From NCBI RefSeq assembly GCF_900115105.1, contig NZ_FOYP01000001.1, forward strand, positions 71,472-135,471: a stretch of 64,000 nucleotides of DNA. The letters run 5' to 3'. Within the stretch, counting starts at the first letter, position 1. Every line of letters begins with the position of its first letter. The notes beneath the pieces were generated by a model. The model searched no databases. It was not told where the DNA came from and saw only the letters and a list, made by a program, of their open reading frames with translations. Shown here piece after piece: positions 34,805-44,327 of this stretch. The stretch is from Yoonia tamlensis. GTDB lineage: Bacteria; Pseudomonadota; Alphaproteobacteria; Rhodobacterales; Rhodobacteraceae. The translations under genes and the position numbers were made by a program.

Positions 34805-35976
34805 ATCCGTTCAATCGCCAGCGCGATGCCCTGACCGCCACCGATACACATGGTAATCAGCCCGCGTTTGCCGCCTGTGCGTTCGAGTTCATACATGGTT
34901 TTCACGGTAATGATCGCACCTGTCGCCCCCACCGGATGACCCAGCGCGATCGCGCCGCCATTCGGGTTTACCTTTGCAGGGTCAAGCCCGAGTTCTTTGC
35001 TGACTGCCAAAGCTTGGGACGCGAAGGCCTCGTTCGATTCGATCACATCGAAATCGCCCACGCTTAGCCCGGTTTTTTCCAGCAGGTTGCGCACGGCAGG
35101 CACGGGGCCGATGCCCATGACTTCGGGGCGTACGCCCGCGTGGCCATAGCCAAGCACGCGGAATTTTGGCGCAAGCCCCGCCTTTGCCGCCGCATCTGCT
35201 GTTGCCAGCACAATCGCCGCCGCACCGTCGTTAATGCCCGACGCATTGCCTGCGGTCACGGTGCCGTCTTTCTGGAACACAGGTCGCAAGCCGCCCAATG
35301 TTTCAAGTGTGCTGAGTTTTGGATGCTCATCGCGTGCAAAGTCTACCATGTCGCGTTTGACGCGGACTTGCACCGGCGTGATTTGGTCGTCGAAATACCC
35401 TGCCGCAATTGCCGCCGCCGCACGTTCCTGACTTTGCAACGCAAAGGCGTCTTGGTCGGCGCGGGTGATCCCATGCTCATGCGCCACGTTTTCCGCCGTG
35501 ATCCCCATGTGGCCTGTGCCAAACGGGCAGTTCAGCGCACCCAGCATCATGTCTTGGGATTTGATATCGCCCATCTTTGCGCCCCAACGGGCATCTGACA
35601 GAATATAGGGCGCGCGGCTCATGTTTTCGGCGCCACCAGCAAGGCCAAAATCAGCGTCACCCAGCATCAAGGACTGGATCACCGACACAATCGCCTGCAC
35701 GCCGGACCCGCAAAGGCGGTTCACGTTCATCGCAGGGGTCGTGTCCGGCACACCAGCGTTCATCGCGGCCACGCGGCTAAGGTACATGTCGCGCGGTTCG
35801 GTGTTGATCACATGGCCGAATGCGACATGGCCGATCTGGTCGCCCGCTACGCCCGCCCGATCAAGCGCGGCCTTGGCCGCAGCCGTGCCCAGATCAATCG
35901 GCGCGGTCCCTGCCAACGCCCCGCCAAAAGTCCCAATCGCCGTGCGCGCGCCGCCAAGAATTACAATATCAGTCAT
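34801..35976 (-). CDS. Acetyl-CoA acetyltransferase (thiolase)
   Basis: A thiolase of 391 aa, the usual length of the biosynthetic type. It has the nucleophile Cys89 in NRLCGSG, the GHPVGATG His motif near 347 and the C-terminal Cys in CIGGGQG. It interconverts two acetyl-CoA with acetoacetyl-CoA, for PHB synthesis or for degradation. No phaB or phaC lies next to it, so phaA is not certain; bktB or atoB-type roles are equally possible. Confidence 0.92.
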   Translation of the reverse strand: MTDIVILGGARTAIGTFGGALAGTAPIDLGTAAAKAALDRAGVAGDQIGHVAFGHVINTEPRDMYLSRVAAMNAGVPDTTPAMNVNRLCGSGVQAIVSVIQSLMLGDADFGLAGGAENMSRAPYILSDARWGAKMGDIKSQDMMLGALNCPFGTGHMGITAENVAHEHGITRADQDAFALQSQERAAAAIAAGYFDDQITPVQVRVKRDMVDFARDEHPKLSTLETLGGLRPVFQKDGTVTAGNASGINDGAAAIVLATADAAAKAGLAPKFRVLGYGHAGVRPEVMGIGPVPAVRNLLEKTGLSVGDFDVIESNEAFASQALAVSKELGLDPAKVNPNGGAIALGHPVGATGAIITVKTMYELERTGGKRGLITMCIGGGQGIALAIERI

Positions 35977-36081
35977 CGGTGACCCCTGTTGTTTTGATTT
36001 ACCTTATCTTACGCCACCGGTTGATCAGGGCCAGAAAAACGTGAGGTCATAATTTATCGACGTCTGCGGCGTTTCCTTTGT

Positions 36082-36128
36082 GGATCACTGTGCTAGTCAT
36101 AGACAAGCCGCGAGGGATCACTGTGCTA
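36082..36128 (+). repeat. 14-bp direct repeat around the ABC gene start
   Basis: GGATCACTGTGCTA occurs at 36082-36095 and again at 36115-36128, exactly 33 bases (11 codons) apart. Both copies contain an in-frame GTG that could start the following gene. Confidence 0.75.
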
Positions 36129-36776
36129 ACTGTCGAAAACATCCACAAAACCTATGCCACCGCCGATGGCCCGTTTGCCGTTTTGCGCGGTATTGGCCTG
36201 TCGCTTGCCGCTGGCGAGACGCTGGCGCTGACAGGCGAATCCGGTAGTGGCAAAAGTACGCTTTTGCATATTATCGGCGGGCTGGACACGCCCGACCAAG
36301 GGCGGGTGGTGCTTTCTGGCACTGATATTGCCGCGCTTGACGATAACGGGCGCGCTGCGGTCAGGCGCGGAACGGTTGGCGTTGTGTTCCAGCAGTTCAA
36401 CTTGATCCCAAGCCTGAAGGTCGTTGATAATATCGCGTTTCAAGCACGACTGGCGGGGCAGTATGATGCGCAATGGGCGGCTGATCTGGCCGCGCGCATG
36501 GGGCTGGAGGCGCAGTTGAACAAATACCCCGAACAGCTTTCGGGGGGGCAGCAGCAACGCGTGGCCATCGCACGTACTTTGGCGCCAAAACCGCGGTTGG
36601 TGCTGGCCGATGAACCCACAGGGAACCTTGATGAAGATACCGCCGCCACCGTGATGGATTTGATCCTTGAACTGGTGCGCGACACGGGGGCTGGGCTGTT
36701 GATGGTGACCCATTCGCAGGCACTGGCCGGACGGATGCAGCGCCGCGTGCATCTACGCGCGGGCCAGATCGCATGA
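36123..36776 (+). CDS. LolD/MacB-type ABC transporter ATP-binding protein
   Basis: An ATPase of 217 aa. Walker A is GESGSGKST (about 38-46), the signature is LSGGQQQR, Walker B LVLADEPTGNLD, and the switch His is in MVTHS. The GTG at 36123 is chosen because GAGGGA precedes it; an in-frame GTG at 36090 is an alternative. It belongs to the MacB/LolD class that drives FtsX-type permeases as mechanotransmitters. It overlaps the permease gene by four bases and begins a five-gene operon. Confidence 0.9.
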   Translation: MLTVENIHKTYATADGPFAVLRGIGLSLAAGETLALTGESGSGKSTLLHIIGGLDTPDQGRVVLSGTDIAALDDNGRAAVRRGTVGVVFQQFNLIPSLKVVDNIAFQARLAGQYDAQWAADLAARMGLEAQLNKYPEQLSGGQQQRVAIARTLAPKPRLVLADEPTGNLDEDTAATVMDLILELVRDTGAGLLMVTHSQALAGRMQRRVHLRAGQIA

Positions 36777-39157
36777 CACGCGCGACGCTGCATGCGCTTT
36801 TGTCGCATTGGTGGCGCAGCCCGCTGCAATTGTTCACGCTGCTTGCGGGGTTGGCGCTGGCCACCGCGCTTTGGTCCGGTGTGCAGGCCGTAAACGCCGA
36901 AGCGCGCGCAAGCTACCGCGCTGCATCAACCACCTTGGGCGAGGGCAATTTTGACCGGCTTTTGCGCCGCGACGGGCAACCGATTGATATGGCAACCTAT
37001 ATCGCGCTGCGGCGTGGGGGCTGGCTCGTTAGCCCGGTGATTGCGGGCCAGCTAAACGGTGTGCGCATTATCGGGGTTGATCCGCTAACCGCGCCGGGCA
37101 GCATGGGTGCAGCGCAATTGGCCCAAGATCAGGCGATCACAGGGTTTTTCACCGGACAGGGGCAGCTTTTGGGGTCTGCGGATGTCGCGGCGCGCTTGCC
37201 CGAATTTACGGTTATCATCAGCGAAAACGCGGCCCCTGATACGGCTGTGACGGACATTGGCGTTGCCCAAGATATCTTGGGCCGTGCGGGTGAAATCGAC
37301 AGGCTGGTCATCGCGCCCGACCAACCCCTCCGCCAAGCCGATCTGGCGCTAATCGCGCCCGACCTGATCCGCCAGCGCGCGCAGGCATCCACGGATACGG
37401 CGCAGCTGACCGAGAGCTTTCACCTGAACCTTTCTGCCTTTGGATTACTGGCCTTTGCGGTGGGGATTTTCATCGTCAACGGCGCGATCGGGCTTGCGTT
37501 TGAACAGCGCCGCCCCGTGGTGCGAACGCTGCGCGCGCTTGGCGTGCCGCTGCGCCGCTTGGTGCTGCTTATGGCCGCCGAGCTGATGATTTTCGCGCTG
37601 GTTGCGGGGCTGGTCGGCGTGTTCTTGGGTTATGTCATCGCGGCGCTTTTGCTGCCGGATGTGGCGGCAACCTTGCGCGGGCTTTATGGCGCGGATGTAT
37701 CGGGCACGTTGCAATTGCGGCCTGCGTGGTGGCTGTCCGGGCTGGTGATTGCGCTGGGCGGCACGGCGCTGGCGGCGACGGGCGCCCTGTGGAAGCTGTC
37801 AAAAATGCCCTTGCTTGCCGCCGCGCAAAAGCGAGCGCTGGCGATGGCGGCAGGGCGGCGCGCAGGGGCGCAGGCTGCGATTGCCGCGTTGTTGCTGGGG
37901 ATTTGCGTGATCCTTGGGCTGACGGCACAGGGGCTGATCGCGGGGTTTGCATTGCTGGCCTGTTTGCTGATTGGCGCGGCGCTCTTGCTGCCTTTTGTGC
38001 TGGACCGCGTGCTGGCGCTGGCAAGCAAGGGCGCAAAAACCATCGCCGCGCAATGGTTTTGGGCCGATACGCGGCAGCAATTGCCGGGGTTGTCGCTCGC
38101 GCTCATGGCGCTGCTATTGGCGATGGCGGCAAATGTGGGCGTGTCGACGATGGTATCAAGCTTTCGCACGACCTTTACCGGATTTCTAGATCAGCGGCTG
38201 ACATCAGAGCTCTATGTCGACACCGCCGATCCGGCCCAAGCCGCTGCATTTGTCACCTATGCCACACCGCGCGTTGATGCGGTGCTGCCGATTGTGTCGA
38301 CCCAAATCACCATTGCCGGCCAACCGACCGAGATCCACGGCACCCGTGATCACGCCACCTACCGCGATCATTGGATGATGCTGGAGGGCACGGCGGACCA
38401 TTGGGACACGACATTTGCGGGCGAAACGGTTTTGATCAACGAACAGCTGGCGCGACGGGCGGGGCTTGCGGTTGGCGACAGCACCAACATCGAAGGGCGC
38501 GATATGGTGATTTCCGGCATCTATGGCGATTATGGTAACCCCATCGGTCAGGCAATTATCGCCGATACGCTGTTTGCGGATCTTTATCCCGATGTCGCTG
38601 CGGATCGTTTTGGCCTGCGGATTGCGCCCAACGACGTGTCCGGCTTTGTGGCGGCTTTGACATCGGAAACAGATATTTCACCCGCGCAGATCATCAATCA
38701 AGCAGGGATCAAAGCCGTATCGCTCGCGATTTTTGAACGCACGTTTACCGTGACCACGGCGCTGAATATCCTGACCCTCGCGGTTGCGGGGTTCGCGATA
38801 TTGATGAGCCTGCTGACCCTTGCCGCAATGCGTGTGCCGCAACTTGCGCCGGCATGGGCCATGGGTATGACACGGGCGCAATTGGGGCGGCTCGAACTGC
38901 TGCGCGCGGTCTTGCTGGCGATGCTGACGGCGGTGATCGCGTTGCCGCTGGGTTTGGCGCTGGCTTGGGCGCTTTTGTCGGTGGTCAATGTCGCGGCCTT
39001 CGGGTGGAAACTGCCAATGTATCTGTTTCCGCTGGATTACGCGCGGCTGGGCGTCTTTGCGCTGCTTGCGGCCGCGCTTGCGGCGCTTTGGCCTGCACGC
39101 CGCTTGGCACGTACCCCGCCTGCTGATTTGCTCAAGGTGTTTTCAAATGAACGTTAA
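36773..39157 (+). CDS. FtsX-like ABC transporter permease
   Basis: A large permease of 794 aa with two FtsX repeats. It has one N-terminal helix, a periplasmic domain of about 200 residues, and a first set of three helices (about 220-330). Further helices lie near 365-420, followed by a second periplasmic domain (about 480-650) and the last three helices. This is the AttF/AttG- or LolC-like layout, often of unknown substrate. It overlaps both neighbours, so ATPase, permease and AttH-like protein should act together in moving or extracting something from the inner membrane. Confidence 0.88.
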   Translation: MTRATLHALLSHWWRSPLQLFTLLAGLALATALWSGVQAVNAEARASYRAASTTLGEGNFDRLLRRDGQPIDMATYIALRRGGWLVSPVIAGQLNGVRIIGVDPLTAPGSMGAAQLAQDQAITGFFTGQGQLLGSADVAARLPEFTVIISENAAPDTAVTDIGVAQDILGRAGEIDRLVIAPDQPLRQADLALIAPDLIRQRAQASTDTAQLTESFHLNLSAFGLLAFAVGIFIVNGAIGLAFEQRRPVVRTLRALGVPLRRLVLLMAAELMIFALVAGLVGVFLGYVIAALLLPDVAATLRGLYGADVSGTLQLRPAWWLSGLVIALGGTALAATGALWKLSKMPLLAAAQKRALAMAAGRRAGAQAAIAALLLGICVILGLTAQGLIAGFALLACLLIGAALLLPFVLDRVLALASKGAKTIAAQWFWADTRQQLPGLSLALMALLLAMAANVGVSTMVSSFRTTFTGFLDQRLTSELYVDTADPAQAAAFVTYATPRVDAVLPIVSTQITIAGQPTEIHGTRDHATYRDHWMMLEGTADHWDTTFAGETVLINEQLARRAGLAVGDSTNIEGRDMVISGIYGDYGNPIGQAIIADTLFADLYPDVAADRFGLRIAPNDVSGFVAALTSETDISPAQIINQAGIKAVSLAIFERTFTVTTALNILTLAVAGFAILMSLLTLAAMRVPQLAPAWAMGMTRAQLGRLELLRAVLLAMLTAVIALPLGLALAWALLSVVNVAAFGWKLPMYLFPLDYARLGVFALLAAALAALWPARRLARTPPADLLKVFSNER

Positions 39158-40172
39158 GGTGCTGCTGTTTTCCCTGCTGCCGATCACAGCCAACGCCCAA
39201 GGGTTTGCCGGACTTGGCACCGCTGCCGAAGGGTTTTCTGTGCCACAACCGGGCTATGCCTTTGCCTTCCCCGCGGATCACGGCGCGCATCATGATTACC
39301 GCATTGAATGGTGGTATCTGACCGCCAACCTGCAGGGGCCGGACGGCACGGATTACGGGTTGCAGTGGACCTTGTTTCGCTCTGCCCTCGCGCCCGAAGC
39401 AGGCAGCGGATGGGGCACCCCGCAACTATGGATGGGGCACGCCGCCGTGACCACGCCCGATAATCACTATGTCAGCGAAAGGCTGGGTCGGGGCGGCATC
39501 GGGCAGGCGGGGGTGACAGCCGATCCGTTCAGCGCATGGATCGACGATTGGGAATTGTCCGGCGATTGGACGAATATGCAAATGGCGGCGTCAGGCGCTG
39601 ATTTTGCCTATGATATGAACCTGACAGCCCAAGGGCCGCTGGTGTTTCACGGAGATGCGGGATTTTCCGTGAAATCAGCCGAGGGCCAAGCGTCTTACTA
39701 CTATTCCCAACCCTATTTCGACATCGCGGGCGTGTTGACCCTGCCGCAGGGTGACGTACCAGTGACCGGGCAGGCGTGGCTTGACCGCGAATGGTCGAGC
39801 CAGCCTTTGGGTGCCAATCAAACCGGCTGGGACTGGTTTTCGCTGTCATTTGATGATGGGGCCAAACTGATGGGGTTCCGGTTGCAGCAAACCGACGGGG
39901 ATCATTACACGTCGGCCACGTGGATCGCAAAAGACGGTCAGGCGACACCGTTTGCGGACGGGGCGTTTCAGGCTGTCCCGCTGACAACAAACGATCATGG
40001 CGTTCCGGTGCGCTGGCAGGTCACATTGCCGGCATATGGGGTTGATGCCACGGTGAGCGCAGTAAACAATCATGCATGGATGGCGACCAGCGTTCCTTAT
40101 TGGGAAGGACCTGTTCGCGTAACAGGAAGCCATAACGGGCGCGGATATCTTGAGATGACAGGCTATGAATAA
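39147..40172 (+). CDS. AttH/CrtC-like lipocalin-fold protein
   Basis: A secreted protein of 341 aa with a signal peptide (VLLFSLLPITANA). The AttH/hydroxyneurosporene synthase-type domain (two lipocalin-like halves) is shown by DYRIEWWYLTANL, GHAAVTTPDNHYVSERLGRGG and WLDREWSSQ. In Agrobacterium-type operons an AttH protein accompanies this kind of ABC pair. The related CrtC hydrates carotenoids, but no carotenoid genes are near. A lipid or hydrophobic-ligand role is inferred. It overlaps the permease by 11 bases and the next gene by 8. Confidence 0.85.
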   Translation: MNVKVLLFSLLPITANAQGFAGLGTAAEGFSVPQPGYAFAFPADHGAHHDYRIEWWYLTANLQGPDGTDYGLQWTLFRSALAPEAGSGWGTPQLWMGHAAVTTPDNHYVSERLGRGGIGQAGVTADPFSAWIDDWELSGDWTNMQMAASGADFAYDMNLTAQGPLVFHGDAGFSVKSAEGQASYYYSQPYFDIAGVLTLPQGDVPVTGQAWLDREWSSQPLGANQTGWDWFSLSFDDGAKLMGFRLQQTDGDHYTSATWIAKDGQATPFADGAFQAVPLTTNDHGVPVRWQVTLPAYGVDATVSAVNNHAWMATSVPYWEGPVRVTGSHNGRGYLEMTGYE

Positions 40173-40722
40173 CTGGTTTGAGACATTTGAAGGGCTGCGA
40201 TGCCGCGTGTGGGAAACCCTGGCACGTGGCGTTGCGGATGCGGGCGATCCTGCGCGCCTGATAAATTTTGCAACGGTGTCACAGGATGGCTGGCCAGAGC
40301 TGCGCACCGTTGTGCTGCGCAGTGCAAACCCCGAGGATCACAGCATTACCGTGCACACAGATTTGCATTCAGACAAAATACGCAGTCTGCGTGCACATCC
40401 CCGCGCAGCGCTGCACCTGTGGGATGCCGGTCAGGATTTACAACTGCGCATGCAGGCCAATGTCAGCATCGCATCCGGAGACGCGACCCGTGCGCTTTGG
40501 GATATGATCCCTGATCATGCACAGCAGTCTTACGGGGTCGTGCCGCCACCCGGCGCGCCGATCAAAGCCGCACTTGATTACGTCAAACAGCCTGATCCGG
40601 CGACATTTGCCGTACTGACTTGCCAGATCGTGCACATTGATGTGGTCCATCTCGGGGCTGATCATCGGCGGGCGCAGTTCACACATGCCGGCCATTGGGT
40701 TGGCCAGTGGTTGTCGCCGTAA
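40165..40722 (+). CDS. Pyridoxamine 5'-phosphate oxidase-like FMN-binding protein
   Basis: A split-barrel flavoprotein of 185 aa. Marks are INFATVSQDGWPELRTVVLRS, YHDxR-like HTDLHSDKIRSLRAHPRAALHLWD and the C-terminal RRAQFTHAG, as in the Alr4036/PNPOx-like family. True pyridoxal synthesis is not certain, since such paralogues often have other FMN-dependent roles. It is fourth in the operon, with an 8-base overlap upstream and a one-base overlap (TAATG) downstream. Confidence 0.8.
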   Translation: MNNWFETFEGLRCRVWETLARGVADAGDPARLINFATVSQDGWPELRTVVLRSANPEDHSITVHTDLHSDKIRSLRAHPRAALHLWDAGQDLQLRMQANVSIASGDATRALWDMIPDHAQQSYGVVPPPGAPIKAALDYVKQPDPATFAVLTCQIVHIDVVHLGADHRRAQFTHAGHWVGQWLSP

Positions 40723-41816
40723 TGACCGGTCAACCCCACAAGAATATCGTATTGATTGGTGGAGGGCATTGTCATGCGCTGGTTCTTCGGCTTTGGGGGA
40801 TGAACCCGCTACCTGACACGCGCATCACCGTGATCAATCCGGGCCCGACGGCACCCTATTCAGGCATGTTGCCAGGGTTCGTGGCAGGCCATTATGCGCG
40901 CGCAGAACTGGATATTGATCTGGTCAAACTTGCCAAGTTCGCAGGTGCGGAGTTGATCGACGGGGCTGCCATCGCGATAGATCGGGGCGCACAAACCGTT
41001 GCTATATCGGGGCAGACGCCGATAACTTATGATGTGTGTTCTGTTGATATCGGTATCACATCAGAGATGCCGCAAATGTCCGGATTTTCTGAACATGGCA
41101 CCCCCGCCAAACCGCTGGGTGCCTTTGCTAGCCGGTGGGACCAATATCGCGCGACGGCCCAAGCGCCCAAGATCGCCGTGATCGGTGGCGGGGTTGCTGG
41201 GGCAGAGCTTGCCATGGCGATGGCGCATGCGCTTGCGGACCTTTCCCCGAAGGTCACGCTGATTGATCGCAGCAACGTCTTAACCGCGCTGGGCGATACG
41301 GCGCGTCGAAAAATGCGTGCTGCTTTGGCTGCGCAGGGTGTTACGATCCTTGAAGATGCAGCGGTCGACATGTTGACGGAAAGCAGTGTCACTTTGGCGA
41401 ATGGCAGCGAAATAGAAAGCGGATTTACGGTTGGTGCTGCGGGTGCCAAGCCTCACGACTGGATCACGGACACAGGGCTGGCACTGCATAAAGGGTACAT
41501 CATTGTTGATCCGACGCTTGCGTCAGATGACCCGAAAATCTTTGCGGTTGGTGATTGTGCGCATCTGGGGTTTGATCCACGACCCAAGGCCGGTGTCTAT
41601 GCGGTCCGTCAGGCGCCGGTGCTGTTCAACAACCTGCGCGCGGCGGTTTCGGGTGGCGCGATGCAGGCTTATAAGCCACAAAAAGACTACCTGAAGCTTG
41701 TCTCGCTGGGCGGCAAATCCGCTTTGGCTGAAAAATTCGGGCTTGCATGGCATGGTCCGCTGCTGTGGCGTTTGAAAAACCGCATCGACCGCAAATTCAT
41801 GCGGCAGTTTGATTAA
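40722..41816 (+). CDS. NDH-2-like FAD-dependent oxidoreductase
   Basis: A pyridine nucleotide-disulfide-type flavoprotein of 364 aa without an active-site Cys pair. The FAD-binding IVLIGGGHCHALVLR is at residues 8-22, NAD-binding IAVIGGGVAGAELAMAMA near 150-167, and the second FAD motif FAVGDCAHL near 275. It resembles the NADH-dehydrogenase-like module found alone or fused to SelD proteins. The start at 40722 follows the overlapping TAATG. It is the last gene of the operon and ends tail to tail with a phosphatase gene. Confidence 0.85.
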   Translation: MTGQPHKNIVLIGGGHCHALVLRLWGMNPLPDTRITVINPGPTAPYSGMLPGFVAGHYARAELDIDLVKLAKFAGAELIDGAAIAIDRGAQTVAISGQTPITYDVCSVDIGITSEMPQMSGFSEHGTPAKPLGAFASRWDQYRATAQAPKIAVIGGGVAGAELAMAMAHALADLSPKVTLIDRSNVLTALGDTARRKMRAALAAQGVTILEDAAVDMLTESSVTLANGSEIESGFTVGAAGAKPHDWITDTGLALHKGYIIVDPTLASDDPKIFAVGDCAHLGFDPRPKAGVYAVRQAPVLFNNLRAAVSGGAMQAYKPQKDYLKLVSLGGKSALAEKFGLAWHGPLLWRLKNRIDRKFMRQFD

Positions 41817-42601
41817 GGCAATAGCGGCACGCGGCCCGTTTCGGTCAGGGTCCAGCAGTGGCGGCCCTCGAATACGGCGGGGACAAGCGGGCGACCGTAT
41901 CCTGCACCGCCGTCCAGATCAACGCGATTGCCAAAATGCTGCGGGTGATCCAGCGCGGTGTGGCCGTGCACAACAAGCTGGCCGAAATTGTGACCCGTCT
42001 CCAGAAAACCCTCGCGGATCCAGATCAGATCATCGGGGTCTTGGTGGGGCAGCGAAATATGCGGGCGCAGCCCTGCATGCACAAAAAGCAGTTGTTCGGT
42101 TTCATGCCACAACGGCAGGCTTTCGATAAACGCGATATGGTTTTCGTGAACGGCAGCCTGCGCGGCGGCGATCAACGCATCGGGTGTGATACGACCTGCC
42201 GCTATCTCGCTATGCAATAATTCTTCGGTTTCACCAAATTCTTGTTCCGCAAAATGCATTTCGCCATGCACACCATATGACGCAAGCGTTTGCACTCCGC
42301 CAAGCCGGGGGTTCAGCCAGTTCAATCCTGATTTTACGCGTGGGTCATGCTGGCGGCCTTCGCGGAAAAACCGCGCAAGAAACCGGTCGTGATTGCCGAG
42401 TAAACAGGTCCAAGGCTTGCCCGCGGATTGCCCCGCCATCAGGGTTTCGATCACGCCTCGGCTATCAGGGCCACGGTCGACGTAATCACCCAAGAACACA
42501 ATTTGCGCGTCATCACCGCCGTCAGCTGTGATCAATGCCAGCGCATGGTCAAGCATCTCTTTTTGCCCGTGAATATCGCCGATGGCATAGATAGGGGGCA
42601 T
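41813..42601 (-). CDS. Metallophosphoesterase (serine/threonine phosphatase-like)
   Basis: A 262-residue calcineurin-fold enzyme with the metal motifs AIGDIHGQ (about 5-12), GDYVDRGPDSRGV, LLGNHDRF and the later HAGLRP and VVHGHTALD. It matches PrpA/ApaH-like phosphatases in length. Likely a protein or dinucleotide phosphatase; the substrate is not determined. The ATG at 42601 is chosen because the longer frame would overlap the serA terminator. Confidence 0.88.
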   Translation of the reverse strand: MPPIYAIGDIHGQKEMLDHALALITADGGDDAQIVFLGDYVDRGPDSRGVIETLMAGQSAGKPWTCLLGNHDRFLARFFREGRQHDPRVKSGLNWLNPRLGGVQTLASYGVHGEMHFAEQEFGETEELLHSEIAAGRITPDALIAAAQAAVHENHIAFIESLPLWHETEQLLFVHAGLRPHISLPHQDPDDLIWIREGFLETGHNFGQLVVHGHTALDHPQHFGNRVDLDGGAGYGRPLVPAVFEGRHCWTLTETGRVPLLP

Positions 42602-42625
42602 GGTCTTTCCTCGGATAAATGTAAA

Positions 42626-42651
42626 AAGGCGCATGGTCTCCCATGCGCCTT
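42626..42651 (-). terminator. Terminator of serA
   Basis: On the minus strand the stem AAGGCGCATGG / CCATGCGCCTT with a 4-base loop is followed by five T. It lies just downstream of the serA stop. Confidence 0.9.
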
Positions 42652-42657
42652 GTCTTG

Positions 42658-44250
42658 TTAGATGTCAAAGCTGAGCGGCTTGACCTGTTTGAACAATCCG
42701 GTCGCCTTGAGATCGTCAATCGCACTTTGTGGCATGGGCGCGTCGATATAAAGCAGGGCGATTGCCTCGCCTTTCTGGACCGCCCGCCCAAGTGTAAAGT
42801 TCGCGATGTTGACTTCATTTTTGCCAAGCAGCGTACCCAATGTCCCGATGATGCCAGGAACATCGTCGTTGGTTGTGTAAAGCATGTGCTCACCAACTTC
42901 GGCGTCGATATTGATGCCTTTGATCTGGATAAAGCGCGGTTTGCCATCGCTAAACACCGTCCCCGCAATAGAGCGTTCGCGGGTGTCGGTAACGATGGTG
43001 ACCTTGACATAACCTTCAAAGGCACCGGATTGGTCTTGCTTGGTGGTTGAAATTTTCATGCCGCGTTCTTTGGCAACGACCGGCGCAGAAACCATGTTCA
43101 CGTCAGGGTTTGATGCCTTCATGATCCCGGCAATCGTCGACGCGGTCAGCGCCTTAAGGTTCATCGTGCTCACCTCGCCGTCGAACAGGATGTTCACGGC
43201 TTTGATCGGCTCGTCCGTCATCTGGCCGATATAGTTGCCAAGGTGACCCGACAGTTTAATCCAAGGGCCCATGATCTTGGCCTCTTCGGCAGTCACGGAC
43301 GGCATGTTCAATGCGTTCTGCACAGCGCCTGTCAGCAGGTAGTCGGACATTTGTTCGGCCACTTGCAGGGCCACGTTTTCTTGTGCCTCGGTTGTCGCGG
43401 CACCAAGATGCGGGGTGACCACAACGTTTGGCAGGTTGAACAGCGGGTTTTCGGTCGCGGGCTCTTCGGCGAATACATCAAAAGCCGCGCCAGCAACATG
43501 ACCGGATTTCAGCAGTTCGGCCAATGCGGCTTCGTCCACCAGACCACCACGGGCGCAGTTGATGATGCGCACGCCTTTTTTGGTTTTCGCAAGATTTTCT
43601 GCGCTCAGGATGTTTTTTGTGTCCGCGGTCAATGGCACGTGCAGGGTGATGAAATCGGCGCGCGCCAGCAATTCGTCCAGCTCGACCTTTTCAACGCCAA
43701 TTTCGGTGGCGCGTTCTTCGGACAGGAACGGGTCCATCGCGATGACTTTCATCTTCAGGCCGCGTGCGCGGTCACAGACGATTGAGCCGATGTTGCCGGC
43801 GCCGATAACGCCCAGTGTTTTGCCTGTCAGCTCGACACCCATGAATTTGGATTTTTCCCATTTGCCCGCATGTGTGGATGCAGATGCTTCGGGAATCTGG
43901 CGCGCCACGGCGAACATCATCGCAATCGCATGTTCGGCTGTCGTGATCATGTTGCCGAAGGGCGTGTTCATCACGATGATACCCTTGCGGGATGCCGCTT
44001 CGCGGTCGACGTTATCCACACCGATACCCGCGCGGCCGATGACCTTGAGATTGGTCGCAGCGGCGATGATTTTCTCGGTCGCTTTGGTGGCAGAGCGGAT
44101 CGCAAGGCCGTCATATTGGCCGATGACCTCAAGCAGCTTGTCCTTGTCTTTGCCAAGGTCGGGCTGGAAATCAACGTCAATGCCGCGATCCTTGAAGATC
44201 TGCACGGCGGCTTCGGAAAGTTTGTCGGAAATAAGTACTTTAGGTGCCAT
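42658..44250 (-). CDS. serA: D-3-phosphoglycerate dehydrogenase
   Basis: The first enzyme of serine synthesis, 530 aa, which oxidises 3-phosphoglycerate with NAD. The long three-domain form has a substrate domain, a Rossmann fold with VIGAGNIGSIV, catalytic Arg in NCARGGLVDE and the Glu/His pair (AEEPA, VVTPHLGA). An ASB domain and a C-terminal ACT domain (DVPGIIGTLG) follow, so serine feedback is plausible. It lies 77 bases behind serC on the same strand with a hairpin between. Confidence 0.95.
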   Translation of the reverse strand: MAPKVLISDKLSEAAVQIFKDRGIDVDFQPDLGKDKDKLLEVIGQYDGLAIRSATKATEKIIAAATNLKVIGRAGIGVDNVDREAASRKGIIVMNTPFGNMITTAEHAIAMMFAVARQIPEASASTHAGKWEKSKFMGVELTGKTLGVIGAGNIGSIVCDRARGLKMKVIAMDPFLSEERATEIGVEKVELDELLARADFITLHVPLTADTKNILSAENLAKTKKGVRIINCARGGLVDEAALAELLKSGHVAGAAFDVFAEEPATENPLFNLPNVVVTPHLGAATTEAQENVALQVAEQMSDYLLTGAVQNALNMPSVTAEEAKIMGPWIKLSGHLGNYIGQMTDEPIKAVNILFDGEVSTMNLKALTASTIAGIMKASNPDVNMVSAPVVAKERGMKISTTKQDQSGAFEGYVKVTIVTDTRERSIAGTVFSDGKPRFIQIKGINIDAEVGEHMLYTTNDDVPGIIGTLGTLLGKNEVNIANFTLGRAVQKGEAIALLYIDAPMPQSAIDDLKATGLFKQVKPLSFDI

Positions 44251-44274
44251 TGTCAGCTATCCTTTTTAGATGGC

Positions 44275-44309
44275 GCGGCAGATCAAATTTCGCAAAATTT
44301 GATCGCCGC
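44275..44309. promoter_or_regulatory. Hairpin between serC and serA
   Basis: GATCAAATTT-CGCA-AAATTTGATC is a perfect 10-bp stem, extended by GCGGC / GCCGC after one bulged A. No T tract follows on the minus strand, so it is not a plain terminator. It could stabilise or process the serC-serA transcript. Confidence 0.7.
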
Positions 44310-44327
44310 TGCCGGAATTGTTAGAAA

